From Caulobacter endophyticus (GTDB lineage: Bacteria; Pseudomonadota; Alphaproteobacteria; Caulobacterales; Caulobacteraceae), in NCBI RefSeq assembly GCF_003116815.1, contig NZ_QDKQ01000037.1, positions 124,001-188,000 on the forward strand: a DNA stretch of 64,000 nt, in the 5' to 3' direction. The number at the start of each line of letters is the position of its first letter. Position 1 is the first letter of the stretch. The position numbers were made by a program, and so were the translations under genes. The notes under the pieces were generated by a model. It had not been told where the DNA came from and did not search any database. It was given only the letters and a program-made list of their open reading frames with translations. Positions 29,229 through 37,522 of this stretch are shown in pieces.

Positions 29229-29516
29229 GCCGGCGGCGGCCGCGGCGATCCGCCACGGGGTCCAGCGACGGCGACGGAAGGTGAACTGCGAGGTCTTGAT
29301 GAACTTGGTCAGGCTGTCCGTCCGTACATAGCAAAAGCGGCGGCCCGACGCCGGCAGCCCCCCGGTGTCGCATCCGCATCACATATGAAACACGAAACGT
29401 CCGTCCTAGCGGTTTGACCGGGGGCGACAAGCCCAATCGACGGGCCTTGGCGCCATTGTCGACGCCTGGCCGCGCGAGAGGCTTGCCGGGCGCCACCAGG
29501 GCGATAACATCGCGGC

Positions 29517-30365
29517 ATGAAACGCCTTGCTAGCGCCGTCGTGGCAGCTCTCCTGCTCCTGGGTCCGGTCGCATCGAGCGAGGCGAGGGCGCAGATCCAC
29601 GAGCGGATCTATCCCGCGCCGAAGCAGCCGCTGGACCTTGCGGGCCTGCCGTCGGCCGCGCAGCTGATCACGGTGAAGACCGAGGACGGTCTGGCGCTGC
29701 GCGGCGTCGAGGCGCCGCCGCGCGAGGGCAAGCCCACCTTCCTGATCTTCCACGGCAATGGGTCGAGCGCGACCAACTCGGTGCGCTGGCTCGCGCCCCT
29801 GGTCGCCGAGGGCTACGGCGTGGTGGCGGCCGAATACCGCGAGTACAGTGGCAACCCCGGCCGGGCCAGCGAGAAGGGCCTGGCGGCCGACGCCGACGCC
29901 TTCTTCGACCGGGCCAGGGTGGTCGCCGGCTCGGGCAAGCTGATCGTCGTCGGGCACAGCCTGGGCGGCGGCGTGGCCTTCGGCCTGGCGAGCCGGCGAA
30001 AGCTGGACGGACTGGTCACCATCGGAACCTTCACGCGGCTGTCGGCCATGGCCCCGGCCATCGCCCGCCCGCTGCTGACCGACCGCTACGACAACAAGGG
30101 CGCGATCGCCTCGCTGGACGAGCCGCTGTTCCTGATCCACGGCGACGCCGACCCGGTCATTCCCTATGGCCATGGCGAGGCGCTGAAGGCCGAGGCGGTC
30201 GCCGCCCATCGCCAGGGCGCGATGTTCACGGTCCTGGGCGCCGGTCACGGCCCCAACTCGGCCACCCTGGCGATGGTGCTGAAGGCGATCGCCACCAAGG
30301 TCGAGGGCGGAGAGGCGAAGGCCCAGGTCACCCTGCCGGCCAACGTGCGGCTGGCGCCGTTCTAG
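29517..30365 (+). CDS. Secreted alpha/beta hydrolase
   Basis: The 282-residue protein has a Sec signal (ending SEARA) and an alpha/beta-hydrolase fold of the BAAT/Abhd13 type: oxyanion region IFHGNGSS, nucleophile elbow GHSLGG (about residue 145), acid in HGDADPVIPYGHG and histidine in GAGHGPN. The catalytic triad looks intact, so esterase or peptidase activity is likely, in the periplasm. It stands alone on its strand. Its last bases CTAG are shared with the stop codon of the convergent metallo-beta-lactamase-fold gene. Confidence 0.88.
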   Translation: MKRLASAVVAALLLLGPVASSEARAQIHERIYPAPKQPLDLAGLPSAAQLITVKTEDGLALRGVEAPPREGKPTFLIFHGNGSSATNSVRWLAPLVAEGYGVVAAEYREYSGNPGRASEKGLAADADAFFDRARVVAGSGKLIVVGHSLGGGVAFGLASRRKLDGLVTIGTFTRLSAMAPAIARPLLTDRYDNKGAIASLDEPLFLIHGDADPVIPYGHGEALKAEAVAAHRQGAMFTVLGAGHGPNSATLAMVLKAIATKVEGGEAKAQVTLPANVRLAPF

Positions 30366-31873
30366 GTCACCAGCACCAGCTCCCCGCCTGGCGTGAAAAC
30401 GTATTCATAGTAGAACCACAGGTCCGTCGGGCTGCTCGCCTCGATCTTGAAGGCGGTGATCAGGCGCTGGCCGTCGGTCTTCAGGTAGATCGCGCCATAG
30501 ACGTCGACATTGGTCTTGGAGAGCTTGGCTAGGTCTGCCTTGATGGTCTCGGCCAGGGCCGGGGAGGGCGCTGCGGCCAGTTCGGCGACGGCCTTGCTCA
30601 CCTTCTCGATCAGCACCTGGTCGCTCTTTTCGCGGGTCGAGCGCTGCAGCTCGGTCGACAGCAGCACCGGCGAGGCGCCTCGGCCGGCGCGGCCCAGGCG
30701 CCCCAGCAGGTCGGGGCGGGGATGGACGTGGCCCTCCTCGTCGCCCGACGAGATGATGAAGCAGGCGGGGCTGACCGCTTCGAGGAAGGCGTCGGTGACC
30801 TTCTCCGAGCCGTGGTGGCACACCTTCATGATGTCGGACCGGAGGCGCTGGGCGACCTTGCCGACCATCATCCGGTACTCGGCGCCGCCGGCGGCCGGGA
30901 AGGCCGAGAGGCCGGCGTAGCGGGTCAGCAGGTAGCGCTCGGCCGGTTCGTTGAGGTCGCCGCCGAAGAACACGCTGAACCGGCCGTAGGTCAGGCGCAG
31001 CAGGATCGAGTGGCCGTTCTTGGTCTCTCCGTACGAGCCGCCGATGCGGCGCAGGCGGGCCTTGCCGCCCGCGTCGCGTTCGACCGCCGGACCCAGCACC
31101 TCGATGGCGTAGCCGCGGCCGTCCGAGGGGGCGTAGCCGGGCATGTAGCTGCGGCCGTCCTCGACCTGGCCGTGCTCGGTCGACAACATGCCGATCTCGC
31201 CGACCTTGGGATTGTCGAGCGCGGCCTGCATCACGCTGGGATAGCCGTACCTGGCGTTGGCCTTGCGGTCGGGCAGCTGGGCGCGGACGTCGGCCTCGGT
31301 CTGCGCCAGCTCGGTCTGGTAGGTGATCTTGCTGGCGGGGTCTTTCACGAAGGCGCCGAGCTTGGCCCAGGTTCCCGACACGGCCCGCTCGACCAGGCCG
31401 TTCTGCCAGATGCGCTTGAAGCCGATCCTGGGGTTGGCGAAGATCGCCTCGAAGCCCTGGTAGTGGTCGCTGTCGGGGTGGGTGATCACCGCGGAGTCGA
31501 ACGAAAAGCCGCGATAGGCCTTGAAGCGCCCGTTCAGGAACCGCTCCATGTTGTCGCCCTCGCCGGCGTCGACGACGATCACGCCCTCCTTCTCGCCGGT
31601 CTCGGGGGTGATCAGCACCGCCCCGTCGCCCTGGCCTACGTCGAGGAACACGATCTCCAGCGGCCGGGTCGCGACCGTGTCGGCCTTGGGGATGTAGAGG
31701 GTCTGGGGATTGGCGTTGGGCGACCACTTGATGCGTAGCCAGCCGTCAGGCTCTTCGCCGTCGAGGCTGAGCCAGTCGCCCCACAGCACCTGGCGCGCTT
31801 TGGTCTTCCGGTCGGCGGCGTAGAGGAAGATCTTCCGCCCGTCGTGGCCGAGCCCCGCATAGACGTGAGCCAT
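30362..31873 (-). CDS. Metallo-beta-lactamase-fold hydrolase, ComEC-like
   Basis: The 503-residue protein has an N-terminal extension (1-70), a metallo-beta-lactamase core with FLDVGQGDGAVL, the metal motif THPDSDHYQG (HxDxDH) and later CHHGSEKV, the pattern of the ComEC/Rec2 extracellular domain, and a C-terminal extension of about 120 residues (from SSGDEEGHVHPR onward). No membrane or signal segment is seen, so it is a stand-alone cytoplasmic enzyme. ComEC-like domains degrade DNA or phosphodiesters; this activity is plausible but unproved here. It is transcribed alone, divergent from the operon starting at 32062. Confidence 0.82.
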   Translation of the reverse strand: MAHVYAGLGHDGRKIFLYAADRKTKARQVLWGDWLSLDGEEPDGWLRIKWSPNANPQTLYIPKADTVATRPLEIVFLDVGQGDGAVLITPETGEKEGVIVVDAGEGDNMERFLNGRFKAYRGFSFDSAVITHPDSDHYQGFEAIFANPRIGFKRIWQNGLVERAVSGTWAKLGAFVKDPASKITYQTELAQTEADVRAQLPDRKANARYGYPSVMQAALDNPKVGEIGMLSTEHGQVEDGRSYMPGYAPSDGRGYAIEVLGPAVERDAGGKARLRRIGGSYGETKNGHSILLRLTYGRFSVFFGGDLNEPAERYLLTRYAGLSAFPAAGGAEYRMMVGKVAQRLRSDIMKVCHHGSEKVTDAFLEAVSPACFIISSGDEEGHVHPRPDLLGRLGRAGRGASPVLLSTELQRSTREKSDQVLIEKVSKAVAELAAAPSPALAETIKADLAKLSKTNVDVYGAIYLKTDGQRLITAFKIEASSPTDLWFYYEYVFTPGGELVLVT

Positions 31874-31991
31874 GGCGCCCCTCCCTGGTCTTCAACCCTT
31901 GGGCGCATCATAGCGTGGTTACGCTTCGAGTTCACGACGAACGTCGGTTCTCGCCCCGATGGCCCGCTTGGCCAAATCGCGGGGCGACTGA

Positions 31992-32007
31992 ACAAGACCG
32001 TTCTTGT
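31992..32007. promoter_or_regulatory. Inverted repeat before the YcaC-XapX-amidohydrolase operon
   Basis: ACAAGA-CCGT-TCTTGT lies 55 bp before the first operon gene. The position fits an operator or a leader hairpin. Confidence 0.4.
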
Positions 32008-32061
32008 CGCCGTCGACACATTCCGCGGACTTCTTCCACTCCTCATCCAAGGACAAAGTCG

Positions 32062-32715
32062 ATGCCGATCAAGGCCACCCCGACCCCCGGCGCCCAGCTG
32101 CTGACGCCGACCGACCACACCCTGATCATGATCGACTTCCAGTCGCAGATGGCGTTCGCGACCCACTCGATCGACGCGATCACCCTGCGCAACAACGCCG
32201 GCCTGGTGGCCAGCGCCGCCGCCGGCTTCGGCGTCTCGACCATCCTGACCACGGTCGCCGAAAAGAGCTTCTCGGGCCCGATGTTCGCCGAGGTCACCGC
32301 GCCCTTCCCGGGCAAGACCCTGCTGGACCGCACCTCGATGAACACCTGGGAAGACGCCCCGGTGATCGAGGAGATCAACAAGATCGGCAAGGACCGCATC
32401 GTGCTGGCCGGCCTGTGGACCAGCGTCTGCATCGTCGGCCCGGCGCTTTCGGCGCTGGCCCAGGGCTATGAGGTCTATGTGATCACCGACGCCTGCGGCG
32501 ACGTCTCGGCCGAGGCCCACGAGCGCGCCATCGACCGCATGGTCCAGGCCGGCGCCCGCCCGATCACCGCGCTTCAGTACCTGCTGGAAATGCAGCGCGA
32601 CTGGGCCCGCACCGAGACCTACGACATGACCACCGGCATCGCCAAGACCTACGGCGGCGGCTACGGCCTGGGCATCATCTACGCCAAGTCGATGTTCAAC
32701 GCCCACGAAGGCTAA
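32062..32715 (+). CDS. YcaC-like isochorismatase-family cysteine hydrolase
   Basis: The 217-residue protein has an isochorismatase-type fold: the aspartate of MIDFQSQM (start of the catalytic triad), the lysine in the ILTTVAEKSFSGPM region and the nucleophile cysteine in LAGLWTSVCIVG. The closest recognised subgroup is YcaC, whose substrate is unknown. AAGGA precedes the ATG by eight bases. It is the first gene of an operon with XapX, amidohydrolase, DoxX, porin and DUF1275 genes, and may hydrolyse an amide in the same pathway. Confidence 0.9.
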   Translation: MPIKATPTPGAQLLTPTDHTLIMIDFQSQMAFATHSIDAITLRNNAGLVASAAAGFGVSTILTTVAEKSFSGPMFAEVTAPFPGKTLLDRTSMNTWEDAPVIEEINKIGKDRIVLAGLWTSVCIVGPALSALAQGYEVYVITDACGDVSAEAHERAIDRMVQAGARPITALQYLLEMQRDWARTETYDMTTGIAKTYGGGYGLGIIYAKSMFNAHEG

Positions 32716-32725
32716 AGAGCCCGCC

Positions 32726-32753
32726 CGCGCCGGCTCGATCCCGGGCCGGCGCG
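32726..32753 (+). other. Hairpin between the YcaC-like and XapX genes
   Basis: CGCGCCGGC, a ten-base loop and GCCGGCGCG form a 9-bp stem with no T run. It may shape mRNA stability or the ratio between the first gene and the rest of the operon. Confidence 0.4.
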
Positions 32754-32775
32754 GCGCGCCCCAGCAAGGCGTCCC

Positions 32776-33066
32776 ATGATGAAGATCTATATCCTTTCGC
32801 TCGCCGCGGGCCTTGCGGTCGGCGTGTTCTACGGCCTCTTGCAAGTGCGCTCGCCCGCGCCGCCGGTCGTGGCCCTGGTCGGCCTGTTCGGCATTCTCGT
32901 CGGCGAGCAGATCCCGCCGCTGGTCAAGGGCTTCATGGCTCGCAAGCCCGCCGCCGTCTCGTGGCTGAACCACCAGGTCAAGCCGCACATGTTCGGCCCG
33001 CTGCCATGCGGCGAGAAGCCGACGCAGCTGGCCCAGAGCGAGCCGCCGGCCGCCCCCAAGGCCTGA
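32776..33066 (+). CDS. XapX-domain (DUF1427) small membrane protein
   Basis: The 96-residue protein has two membrane helices and the XapX signature region: LAAGLAVGVFYGLLQVRSP followed by PPVVALVGLFGILVGEQ. A polar, proline-rich C-terminal tail of about 40 residues follows. The domain is named after the E. coli xanthosine operon, but its function is unknown. It lies 60 bp after the cysteine hydrolase and 55 bp before the amidohydrolase. Within this operon it could be a small transport or scaffold subunit. Confidence 0.88.
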   Translation: MMKIYILSLAAGLAVGVFYGLLQVRSPAPPVVALVGLFGILVGEQIPPLVKGFMARKPAAVSWLNHQVKPHMFGPLPCGEKPTQLAQSEPPAAPKA

Positions 33067-33121
33067 AGACGCGTCTCCCCCAAGTCCGTCGTCCCCCGAA
33101 GTTTCTCCCGGAGTTCCGCCC

Positions 33122-34996
33122 ATGACCTCGCCCGACCTGATCCTGCGCAACGGCCGTTTCACCACCCTGGACCGCAGCAACCCGAACGCTCAGGCCGTCG
33201 CCGTCACCGAAGGGCGCTTCACCGCCGTCGGGACCGAGACCGAGGTCATGGCCCTGGCCGGCCCCAACACCAGGGTCGTCGACCTGAAGGGCCGCCGGGT
33301 GCTGCCGGGCCTGATCGACAACCACCTGCACATCATCCGCGGCGGCCTGAACTTCAACATGGAGCTGCGCTGGGACGGCGTGCGCTCGCTGGCCGACGCC
33401 ATGGGCATGCTCAAGCGCCAGGTGGCCATCACCCCGCCGCCGCAGTGGGTGCGGGTCGTCGGCGGCTTCACCGAGCACCAGTTCGTCGAAAAGCGCCTGC
33501 CGACCATCGAGGAACTGAACGCGGTGGCGCCCGACACCCCGGTGTTCATCCTGCACCTCTATGACCGCGCCCTGCTGAACCAGGCTGCCCTGCGCGTCAT
33601 CGGCTACGACCGCGACACCCCCGAACCGCCCGGCGGCCAGATCATCCGCGACAGCCAGGGCAACCCCACCGGCCTGCTGCTGGCCAAGCCCAACGCCCAG
33701 ATCCTTTACGCCACCCTGGCCAAGGGTCCCAAGCTGCCGTTCGATTACCAGGTCAACTCGACCCGCCACTTCATGCGCGAGCTGAACCGCCTGGGCGTGA
33801 CCGGGGCGATCGACGCCGGCGGCGGCTTCCAGAACTATCCGGACGACTACGAGGTCATCCAGAAGCTGGCCGACGAGAACCAGCTGACCATCCGCCTCGC
33901 CTACAATCTCTTCACCCAGAAGCCCAAGGGAGAGAAGGACGACTTCCTGAACTGGACGAAGACGTCGAAGTACAAGCAGGGCGACGACTATTTCCGCCAC
34001 AACGGCGCCGGCGAGATGCTGGTGTTCTCGGCCGCCGACTTCGAGGACTTCCGCCAGCCGCGCCCCGACATGCCGCCGCAGATGGAGGGCGAGCTGGAGG
34101 AGGTGGTCACCATCCTGGCCCAGAACCGCTGGCCCTGGCGGATGCACGCCACCTATGACGAGACCATCGATCGGGCGCTGGACGTGTTCGAGAAGGTCAA
34201 TCGGGATGTTCCACTAGGGGGCCTGAACTGGTTCTTCGACCACGCCGAGACGATCTCGGAAAAGTCGATCGACCGCATCGCCGCCCTGGGCGGCGGCGTG
34301 GCCGTGCAGCACCGCATGGCCTACCAAGGCGAATACTTCGTCGAGCGCTACGGCGCGGCCGCCGCCGAGGCGACGCCGCCGATCGCCAAGATGCTGGAGA
34401 AGGGCCTGAAGGTCTCGGCCGGCACCGACGCCACGCGCGTGGCCTCGTACAATCCCTGGGTCTCGCTGGCCTGGATGATCACCGGCAAGACCGTCGGGGG
34501 CACGCGCATCTACTCGCAGCGCAACTGCCTGGACCGCGAGAGCGCGCTTCGCATGTGGACCGAGAACGTGACCTGGTTCTCCAACGAGGAAGGCAAGAAG
34601 GGCCGGATCGTGGAAGGCCAGCTGGCCGACCTGATCGTGCCCGACCGCGACTTCTTCGGCGTGCCCGAGGACGAGATCGCCGACATGACCTCCGACCTGA
34701 CCATGGTCGGCGGCAAGATCGTCTACGGCGCCGGCGACTTCTCCAAGCTCGACGAGAACGAGGTGCCGCCCGCCATGCCCGACTGGTCGCCGGTGCGGGT
34801 GTTCGGCGGCTATGCGGCCTGGGCCGAGCCGGAGACCGACAAGACCCTGCGTCGCCAGGCGGCGGCCTCGTGCGGCTGCGCCAGCAGCTGCGGCGTCCAC
34901 GGCCACGACCACGCCACGGCCTGGACCAAGAGCCTGCCGATCGCCGACCTGAAGTCGTTCTGGGGCGCGCTGGGCTGCGCGTGCTGGGCCGTCTGA
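33122..34996 (+). CDS. YtcJ-type amidohydrolase with Cys/His-rich C-terminal tail
   Basis: The 624-residue cytoplasmic protein is a metal-dependent amidohydrolase-3 family member: N-terminal DLILRNGRFTTLD sandwich, metal ligands H68 and H70 in LIDNHLHI, a later HATYDETID and WFFDHAE, and a GTDATRVASYNPW loop near the C-terminal active-site aspartate. The final 42 residues are unlike the usual family end: they carry C584, C586, C590, H593, H595, H597, C619 and C621, a possible metal-binding cluster. Its stop codon overlaps the start of the DoxX gene as TGATG. Relatives hydrolyse amides and cyclic imides; the substrate is unknown. Confidence 0.9.
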   Translation: MTSPDLILRNGRFTTLDRSNPNAQAVAVTEGRFTAVGTETEVMALAGPNTRVVDLKGRRVLPGLIDNHLHIIRGGLNFNMELRWDGVRSLADAMGMLKRQVAITPPPQWVRVVGGFTEHQFVEKRLPTIEELNAVAPDTPVFILHLYDRALLNQAALRVIGYDRDTPEPPGGQIIRDSQGNPTGLLLAKPNAQILYATLAKGPKLPFDYQVNSTRHFMRELNRLGVTGAIDAGGGFQNYPDDYEVIQKLADENQLTIRLAYNLFTQKPKGEKDDFLNWTKTSKYKQGDDYFRHNGAGEMLVFSAADFEDFRQPRPDMPPQMEGELEEVVTILAQNRWPWRMHATYDETIDRALDVFEKVNRDVPLGGLNWFFDHAETISEKSIDRIAALGGGVAVQHRMAYQGEYFVERYGAAAAEATPPIAKMLEKGLKVSAGTDATRVASYNPWVSLAWMITGKTVGGTRIYSQRNCLDRESALRMWTENVTWFSNEEGKKGRIVEGQLADLIVPDRDFFGVPEDEIADMTSDLTMVGGKIVYGAGDFSKLDENEVPPAMPDWSPVRVFGGYAAWAEPETDKTLRRQAAASCGCASSCGVHGHDHATAWTKSLPIADLKSFWGALGCACWAV

Positions 34997-35418
34997 TGAA
35001 CGCCTCTGTCGACAACCGCCTGCGCGGGGCCTTCCTCGCGCCGGCGGTGCGCTGGATCGCCCTGCTGGGCCTCTGCGCCGCCTATATCCAGGGCGGCCTG
35101 ACCAAGGCCTTCGACTTCCCGGGCGCGCTCGCCGAGATGACCCATTTCGGCCTGTCGCCTGCCGCGCCTTTCGCGGTGCTCGTGATCGTGCTGGAACTCG
35201 TCGCCTCGCTGATGATCCTCACCGGCCGGCTACGCTGGCTGGGGGCGCTGGCCCTGGCGGCCTTCACCCTGGGGGCCACCTTCATGGCCAACCGCTTCTG
35301 GGAGATGGCCCCGCCCGAACGCTTCGGCGCGACCAACAGCTTCTTCGAGCACCTGGGCCTTATCGGCGGCTTCCTGCTGGCGGCCTGGCACGACCTGCAA
35401 CCGCGAGACAGGTCATGA
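34996..35418 (+). CDS. DoxX-family membrane protein
   Basis: The 140-residue protein has four membrane helices (about 15-33, 50-75, 80-98, 112-130) and DoxX features such as AYIQGGLTKAFDF and a HFGLSP segment. DoxX-like proteins are linked to quinone/sulfur redox and to oxidoreductase modules, but a biochemical role here is unknown. Translation is coupled on both sides: TGATG with the amidohydrolase and ATGA with the porin gene. Confidence 0.87.
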   Translation: MNASVDNRLRGAFLAPAVRWIALLGLCAAYIQGGLTKAFDFPGALAEMTHFGLSPAAPFAVLVIVLELVASLMILTGRLRWLGALALAAFTLGATFMANRFWEMAPPERFGATNSFFEHLGLIGGFLLAAWHDLQPRDRS

Positions 35419-36698
35419 GAACGCTGGCGGCCGCGGCGCTCGTTCTCGTCGCGGTTCCGGCTCTCGCGGCCGAGCGCCCCGCGATCAAGGCCAACCGCTG
35501 GCAGGAGGACCGGCCCGATACGTCCCTGACCCTCGGTCTGACCCTGCGCGAGCGGGTCGAGACGGGCGACGCGGCCAGCTTCGGCGGCGAGCCGTCGGAC
35601 ACCAGCCTGTCCCAGCGCCTGCAGGTCCACGCCGACGCCCGCAAGGGCGGCTGGCAGGGCTTCGTCCAGCTCGAGGACGTGCGCGCCTTCGGTCGTCGCG
35701 ACATCGGTCCGGCCGACCAGAACCGCCTGGACCTGCGCCTGGCCTTCGTCGGCTATCAGGCCGAGGTCTGGGGCGGGAAGGCCAATGTGCGCGTCGGTCG
35801 CCAGGACTTCCCGATCGACCAGCAGCGGTTCCTGTCGGCGCGCGATGGTCCGGGCGTGCGCCAGTCGTTCGACGCGGTGTGGGCCGACTGGTCGCGCGGC
35901 GACTGGAAGCTGGCCGGCTTCGTCAGCCAACCGGTGCAGTATCATGACGGCGAGGCGTTCGACGACACCTCTAGCGGCAATGTGCGGCTCGACCTCGTTC
36001 GGGTCGAGCGCCGCGCGCCCGGCGGTGCGATCTCAACCTATGCCGCCCGGTTCGCCCGCTCGACCGCCCGCTATGTCGACGCGGTCGGCGAGGAGGACCG
36101 CCTGGCCTACGACCTGCGCTATCTCGGTGCGGCCGGGGCGCTGGACTGGGATCTGGAGGCCATGGTCCAGCGCGGCGATGTGGGGGCGAGCGACGCTCGC
36201 GCCTGGGCGGCCGGCGGCCGGATCGGCTGGACGCTGAAGAGCCTGGCCTGGAAGCCGCGTCTGGGCTTCCAGGTCGACACGGCCAGCGGCGACGACCGCG
36301 CCGGCGACGGGAAGGTGGGGACCTTCGACCCCCTCTATCCCAACGCCGCCTATTTCACCCGCGCGGCCTACACCGGCTACGCCAACCTCGTGCACGTCAA
36401 GCCGTCGGTGACCGTGACGCCCGTCAAGGGCCTCTCGGTGACCGCCGCCCTGGCTGGCCAGTGGCGGCGCGAAACGACCGACGCGATCTACGCCCAGCCC
36501 TTCATCCCCCTGTCCGGCACCGCTGGGCGCGGCGGACGCTGGACCGGGGCCTACGCCCACCTGCGGGCGGACTATGCTTTCAACCCGAGCCTGACCGGGA
36601 CCATCGAGGCCGTCTACTATGAAGCCGGAAGCGCCCTGCGCGCCTCTGGCCGGGACGACAGCGACTATCTCGGCGTCGAGCTCAAGTACGGATGGTGA
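35415..36698 (+). CDS. Outer-membrane porin of the alginate-export family
   Basis: The 427-residue protein has a signal peptide (ending PALAA) and a single beta-barrel with alginate_exp-type segments: LTLGLTLRERVETGD, the conserved VRVGRQDF and FDAVWADWSRGDWKLAGF. It ends LKYGW with a terminal aromatic residue, typical of outer-membrane proteins. Members of this family form narrow channels for anionic or polar solutes; alginate export itself is unlikely here. In this operon it is probably the outer-membrane entry route for the amide substrate. The ATG overlaps the DoxX stop. Confidence 0.88.
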   Translation: MRTLAAAALVLVAVPALAAERPAIKANRWQEDRPDTSLTLGLTLRERVETGDAASFGGEPSDTSLSQRLQVHADARKGGWQGFVQLEDVRAFGRRDIGPADQNRLDLRLAFVGYQAEVWGGKANVRVGRQDFPIDQQRFLSARDGPGVRQSFDAVWADWSRGDWKLAGFVSQPVQYHDGEAFDDTSSGNVRLDLVRVERRAPGGAISTYAARFARSTARYVDAVGEEDRLAYDLRYLGAAGALDWDLEAMVQRGDVGASDARAWAAGGRIGWTLKSLAWKPRLGFQVDTASGDDRAGDGKVGTFDPLYPNAAYFTRAAYTGYANLVHVKPSVTVTPVKGLSVTAALAGQWRRETTDAIYAQPFIPLSGTAGRGGRWTGAYAHLRADYAFNPSLTGTIEAVYYEAGSALRASGRDDSDYLGVELKYGW

Positions 36699-37378
36699 CC
36701 ATGAGATTCCCGAGCCTTTCCCAGCTGATGAGCTTCAATGGCGGCTATCTCGACACGGTCGGCTTCCTGGCGCTGCAGGGCGTGTTCGTCGCCCACGTGA
36801 CCGGCAACTTCGTCACCTTCGGCGCGGCCATGATCCATGGCGCGGACGGGGCGATCGCCAAGCTGCTGGTGCTGCCGGTGTTCTGCGCGGCGGTGGTGAT
36901 CAGCCGGCTGGTGACCTTCAAGCTTGAGGCGGCCAATCTGCCGACCCTGCGGATCATGCTGGCGGTCAAGACGGTGCTGCTGATCGCCGGTTCGGTCGCC
37001 GCCGTCGTGCTGGCGCCGTTCGCCAAGGGCGACAGCTGGCAGCTGATCCTGGTGGCGGTGCTGTTCGTCTGCGCCATGGCCATCCAGAACGCCGCTCACC
37101 GGGTGCACATTCCGACCGCCCCGCCGACCACGCTGATGACCGGCTCGACCACCCAGATCATGCTCGACGTGGCCGAACTGATCCGTGGCGGCGGTCCGGA
37201 CCGAGCGGCCTCGGTGGCGCGGATCAGGAAGCTGTCGGCGGCCGTGGGCCTGTTCGCGGCCGGCTGCGGCCTGGGCGCCCTGGCCTTCGCCTTCGGCGGG
37301 ACGTGGGCGTTCTCGCTGTCGGCCGTGCTGGCTTTCCTGTCGCTGTTCTCGGCCGAGGCCCGCAGCCAGCGGGGGTAA
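36692..37378 (+). CDS. DUF1275 (YoaK) family membrane protein
   Basis: The 228-residue protein has about six membrane helices and DUF1275 features: FNGGYLDTVGFLALQG, AHVTGNFVTFG and MAIQNAAHRVHIPTAPPTTLMTGSTTQI. The function of the family is unknown; a transporter role is often proposed. The first ATG (36692) overlaps the porin stop; a second in-frame ATG at 36701 lies just after it. It is the last gene of the operon and could be the inner-membrane carrier that pairs with the porin. Confidence 0.88.
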   Translation: MVTMRFPSLSQLMSFNGGYLDTVGFLALQGVFVAHVTGNFVTFGAAMIHGADGAIAKLLVLPVFCAAVVISRLVTFKLEAANLPTLRIMLAVKTVLLIAGSVAAVVLAPFAKGDSWQLILVAVLFVCAMAIQNAAHRVHIPTAPPTTLMTGSTTQIMLDVAELIRGGGPDRAASVARIRKLSAAVGLFAAGCGLGALAFAFGGTWAFSLSAVLAFLSLFSAEARSQRG

Positions 37379-37400
37379 CGGTCCCATTCGGGTCGCGGGC

Positions 37401-37431
37401 TTCACCCGCCTGGGTAGCTGAGGTTCACCCG
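37401..37431. promoter_or_regulatory. Direct repeats upstream of the AraC-family gene
   Basis: TTCACCCG occurs at 37401-37408 and 37424-37431, 23 bp apart, which is about two helical turns. AraC-type proteins bind such direct repeats, so autoregulation is possible. Confidence 0.35.
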
Positions 37432-37522
37432 GGCGGGAATGGCGGAGGGGCGCCCATTGGTTGAGTTTCGCTACACGCCGGCCCCGCGCTGGCGCGCCGA
37501 AGACCAGCCGAAGAGAGCGACG

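Noticed and set aside
31930..31950. GTTC and GAAC units before the YcaC-type operon as a LexA site
   Set aside because: The two GTTC units are 13 bases apart instead of seven and the GAAC lies in opposite orientation, so the SOS rule is not met.
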